Of a stretch of DNA of 6,788 nt, positions 4,753 through 6,788 are shown piece by piece. How positions within the stretch are numbered: the first letter of the stretch is position 1; each line of letters starts with the position of its first letter. The notes beneath the pieces were generated by a model. It did no database searches and was not told the DNA's origin. It saw nothing but the letters and a program-made list of their open reading frames with translations. Position numbers and translations under genes: made by a program. This stretch comes from Marinobacterium sp. xm-d-530 (lineage in GTDB: Bacteria > Pseudomonadota > Gammaproteobacteria > Pseudomonadales > Balneatricaceae), in NCBI GenBank assembly GCA_949499045.1, contig CATEEE010000068.1, positions 1 through 6,788 of the forward strand, read 5' to 3'.

Positions 4753-6150
4753 ATGACCTTTCTTCGATCAATTACCTTCGTAGCAGGTATCGCTATTTCA
4801 TCCCTAGCGATGGCAAAGCAGTTACCAGATTTTACGGATCTGGTGAAAACACTCTCGCCATCTGTCGTTAACATAAGCACGATTCAAGAACAGAAGCAGA
4901 GTTCTCGTTCTGCTATGCCTCACAATTTTAATGATCAGGAAGTACCAGAGATCTTCCGAGACTTCTTCAGAGGGTTTCAGCAACCACCAGGTCAGCAACC
5001 TCGAATGCATCCGCAATCACTCGGTTCTGGTTTTATTATCTCTGATGATGGTTACATTTTGACCAATCATCATGTGATCGATAAGGCTGAAAAAGTTCTT
5101 GTGCGACTGAATGATCGACGCGAAATCGAGGCAGAGATTGTTGGTTCTGATCAGCGCTCAGATGTGGCGCTACTTAAAGTCGATGCGAAAGATCTACCCG
5201 CACTGGATATCGGTAGCTCTTCTGAGCTTGAAGTGGGCGAGTGGGTACTGGCTATTGGCAGTCCTTTTGGCTTTGACTCAACGGTTACGGCGGGTATTGT
5301 CAGTGCTAAAGAGCGAGCACTTCCAGGTGACTCTTACGTACCCTTTATTCAAACCGATGTAGCCATTAACCCAGGTAACTCCGGTGGCCCGCTATTTAAT
5401 CTAGATGGCGAAGTGGTCGGCATTAACTCGCAGATATACACTCGCTCAGGCGGATTCATGGGGGTCTCCTTCTCTATTCCGATCGACGTAGCTATGGAAG
5501 TTGCTAATCAGCTGAAAGATAACGGTAGCGTCTCTCGAGGTTGGTTGGGTGTTATTATTCAAGAGGTTACGCGTGATCTTGCTGAGTCCTTTGGCTTAGA
5601 TAAACCTTCAGGTGCGCTGGTTGCGCAGGTGTTAAGTGATAGCCCTGCTGAAGAGGCTGGATTTGAAGCCGGTGATGTCATTCTTAAATTCAATGGCCGT
5701 GAGATCGGCTTGTCAGCCGAGTTGCCTGCACAAGTTGGGCGGATTGCGCGGGGCGAAACCGCGGATGTTGAGGTGTTCCGTTCGGGTCGATCAGTCAACT
5801 TAAAAGTGACGATTGGCGAGCTTCCCTCAAATGAGGAGTTGGCTGCTAACCGACTACAACCAGAGCCCAAAGAGAAAAAATCTTTAGGTCTGGTCGTTCA
5901 AGATATGACGGCTGATATTCAGGAGCGCACCGGTGTAGATGCGGGTGTTTATGTTGAATCGGTGGGGCAGGGCCCAGCAGCCAACGCTGGTGTTCGACAG
6001 GGTGATGTAATTACTATGTTGGCGGGTCGGTCTGTCACCTCAGTGGATCAGTTAAGTAATCTTGTTGCCGACTTGCCAGATGACAGAGCGGTCCCACTTC
6101 GGGTAATTCGAAATGGTAATCCAGTCTTTTTGGCAATGCGTCTTGAATGA
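4753..6150 (+). CDS. mucD: Periplasmic serine protease MucD (DegP/HtrA family)
   Basis: HtrA-type protease/chaperone that degrades misfolded periplasmic and outer-membrane proteins; MucD restrains the AlgU response in Pseudomonas. The 465-residue product (P. aeruginosa MucD 474) has a cleavable signal peptide (residues 1-21, ending AMA before KQLPDF). The protease domain carries the catalytic triad H107 (TNHHVID), D137 (RSDVALLKV) and S210 (NPGNSGGPLF). A glutamine/proline-rich loop lies at about 74-90, as in MucD. Two PDZ domains follow, at about 262-354 (RGWLGVIIQEV) and 376-463 (LGLVVQDM). Two PDZ domains and a cleavable signal exclude a DegS-type anchored protease with one PDZ. The start is well supported by AAGGAG 5 bases before ATG 4753. 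It is the last gene of the sigma-E operon, 22 bases after rseC, with a terminator 30 bases beyond its stop. Confidence 0.96.
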   Translation: MTFLRSITFVAGIAISSLAMAKQLPDFTDLVKTLSPSVVNISTIQEQKQSSRSAMPHNFNDQEVPEIFRDFFRGFQQPPGQQPRMHPQSLGSGFIISDDGYILTNHHVIDKAEKVLVRLNDRREIEAEIVGSDQRSDVALLKVDAKDLPALDIGSSSELEVGEWVLAIGSPFGFDSTVTAGIVSAKERALPGDSYVPFIQTDVAINPGNSGGPLFNLDGEVVGINSQIYTRSGGFMGVSFSIPIDVAMEVANQLKDNGSVSRGWLGVIIQEVTRDLAESFGLDKPSGALVAQVLSDSPAEEAGFEAGDVILKFNGREIGLSAELPAQVGRIARGETADVEVFRSGRSVNLKVTIGELPSNEELAANRLQPEPKEKKSLGLVVQDMTADIQERTGVDAGVYVESVGQGPAANAGVRQGDVITMLAGRSVTSVDQLSNLVADLPDDRAVPLRVIRNGNPVFLAMRLE

Positions 6151-6179
6151 AGCTAATGGATCGGTGAAAAGATCCTTTG

Positions 6180-6205
6180 CAGGGGCCTTAATGGCCCCTG
6201 TTTTC
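6180..6205 (+). terminator. Intrinsic terminator of the rpoE-rseA-rseC-mucD operon
   Basis: CAGGGGCC (6180-6187) pairs perfectly with GGCCCCTG (6193-6200) around TTAAT, and TTTTCT follows. It is a GC-rich 8-pair stem with a short U-tract, 30 bases after mucD. It separates the sigma-E operon from lepA, which would then need its own promoter, unless readthrough is substantial. Confidence 0.88.
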
Positions 6206-6211
6206 TATCTA

Positions 6212-6243
6212 TAGGGCATGAATTCAAGTAGAATTATGCCCTA
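6212..6243. repeat. Imperfect hairpin/inverted repeat before lepA
   Basis: TAGGGCAT (6212-6219) pairs with ATGCCCTA (6236-6243). Inside it, AATTC (6221-6225) pairs with GAATT (6231-6235) around AAGTA, with one bulged G at 6220. This makes 13 pairs in all. AATTTTC follows, a poor U-tract. It may be a second backup terminator, an operator, or a structure in the lepA leader. TAGAAT (6229-6234) within the right half resembles a -10 box, but I find no convincing -35 box. Confidence 0.7.
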
Positions 6244-6282
6244 AATTTTCTTAGTCGTTCCAAGAGTATAGGTTTTCACAGA

Positions 6283-6788
6283 GTGAGTGAATTAGATCAC
6301 ATTCGTAACTTCAGTATCATTGCACACATCGACCACGGTAAGTCGACGTTAGCCGATCGCATTATTCAAATTTGTGGCGGTCTGTCCGATCGTGAAATGG
6401 CTGAACAAGTTCTTGATTCAATGGATATCGAGCGCGAACGTGGAATCACGATTAAGGCTCAGAGTGTTACTTTGGATTACAAAGCGCGCAATGGTGAAAT
6501 CTATCAGCTGAACTTCATTGATACGCCAGGACACGTTGACTTCTCTTATGAAGTATCACGCTCACTCTACGCCTGTGAAGGAGCACTACTTGTTGTCGAT
6601 GCCGCACAAGGTGTTGAAGCGCAATCGGTTGCTAACTGTTATACCGCGATTGAGCAGGGCCTTGAAGTTCTCCCTGTCTTGAACAAAATGGACCTTCCTC
6701 AGGCTGAACCCGAAGTGGTTCGTCAGGAGATTGAAGAGGTGATCGGTATTGACGCTTCATCTGCGGTTCCTTGTTCAGCTAAAACAGG
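6283..6788 (+). CDS. lepA: Elongation factor 4 (LepA GTPase), 5' part
   Basis: LepA (EF4) is a ribosome-associated translational GTPase that influences translation initiation, ribosome assembly and back-translocation. The window holds the first 168 codons of about 600; the gene runs off the right edge. The GTPase motifs are complete: G1 AHIDHGKST (14-22), switch I RGIT (53-56), G3 DTPGHVDF (80-87), G4 NKMD (134-137) and G5 SAK (165-167). The LepA-specific QICGGLSDREM and ERERGITIKAQSV distinguish it from EF-G, TypA and RF3. GTG 6283 gives (M)SELDHIRNFSIIAHIDHGK, which aligns with E. coli MKNIRNFSIIAHIDHGK. A modest TAGG lies 10 bases upstream. LepA downstream of mucD is the Pseudomonas order, where lepB, rnc and era usually follow. 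It is separated from mucD by an intrinsic terminator. Confidence 0.97.
   Translation, partial: MSELDHIRNFSIIAHIDHGKSTLADRIIQICGGLSDREMAEQVLDSMDIERERGITIKAQSVTLDYKARNGEIYQLNFIDTPGHVDFSYEVSRSLYACEGALLVVDAAQGVEAQSVANCYTAIEQGLEVLPVLNKMDLPQAEPEVVRQEIEEVIGIDASSAVPCSAKT

Noticed and set aside
4822..5870. Short open frames within mucD on both strands
   Set aside because: They overlap conserved protease and PDZ coding sequence and have no motifs of their own.
4753..6150. mucD as DegS, the RseA-cutting protease
   Set aside because: It has a cleavable signal peptide and two PDZ domains; DegS has a membrane anchor and one PDZ domain.

Overview
The window is a core chromosomal region of a gammaproteobacterium. 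Its gene order is sdhE-ygfX, then nadB on the opposite strand, then rpoE-rseA-rseC-mucD and lepA. This is the order of the Pseudomonas algU-muc region (nadB, algU, mucA, mucB, mucC, mucD, lepA), except that no separate mucB/rseB is present. The moderate GC content and the protein sequences fit a marine Oceanospirillales/Pseudomonadales-type bacterium. Genus cannot be fixed from the sequence alone.

Layout. Bases 1-418 hold no supportable gene. They contain several small hairpins, one long near-perfect palindrome (212-290) and a candidate sdhE promoter. sdhE (419-679, flavinylation factor for succinate dehydrogenase) and ygfX (657-1076, small membrane protein) overlap. A strong intrinsic terminator lies inside the first codons of ygfX. 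nadB (complement 1066-2673, L-aspartate oxidase of NAD synthesis) meets ygfX tail to tail with an 11-base overlap. The 215-base divergent region 2674-2888 carries a near-consensus sigma-E promoter reading toward rpoE and a candidate sigma-70 promoter reading toward nadB.

The sigma-E operon follows: rpoE (2889-3467), rseA (3486-4298), rseC (4302-4730) and mucD (4753-6150). It ends at an intrinsic terminator (6180-6205). lepA (from 6283, running off the right edge) comes after a second imperfect hairpin.

The genes form an envelope-stress circuit. RpoE directs transcription, probably including its own. RseA is an inner-membrane anti-sigma factor that holds RpoE until regulated proteolysis. RseC is a membrane modulator. 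MucD is a periplasmic protease/chaperone that removes damaged envelope proteins.

The most notable observation is that the 270-residue RseA appears to be a fusion. A complete RseA/MucA-like part (about residues 1-177) is followed by a domain resembling the C-terminal, RseA-binding domain of RseB/MucB (about 178-270, WLPDGF signature). The LolA-like lipid-sensing N-terminal domain of RseB and a free rseB gene are both absent here. The second notable point is the terminator embedded in the start of ygfX. The rest is ordinary conserved chromosome with no sign of phage, transposon, CRISPR or recently acquired genes.
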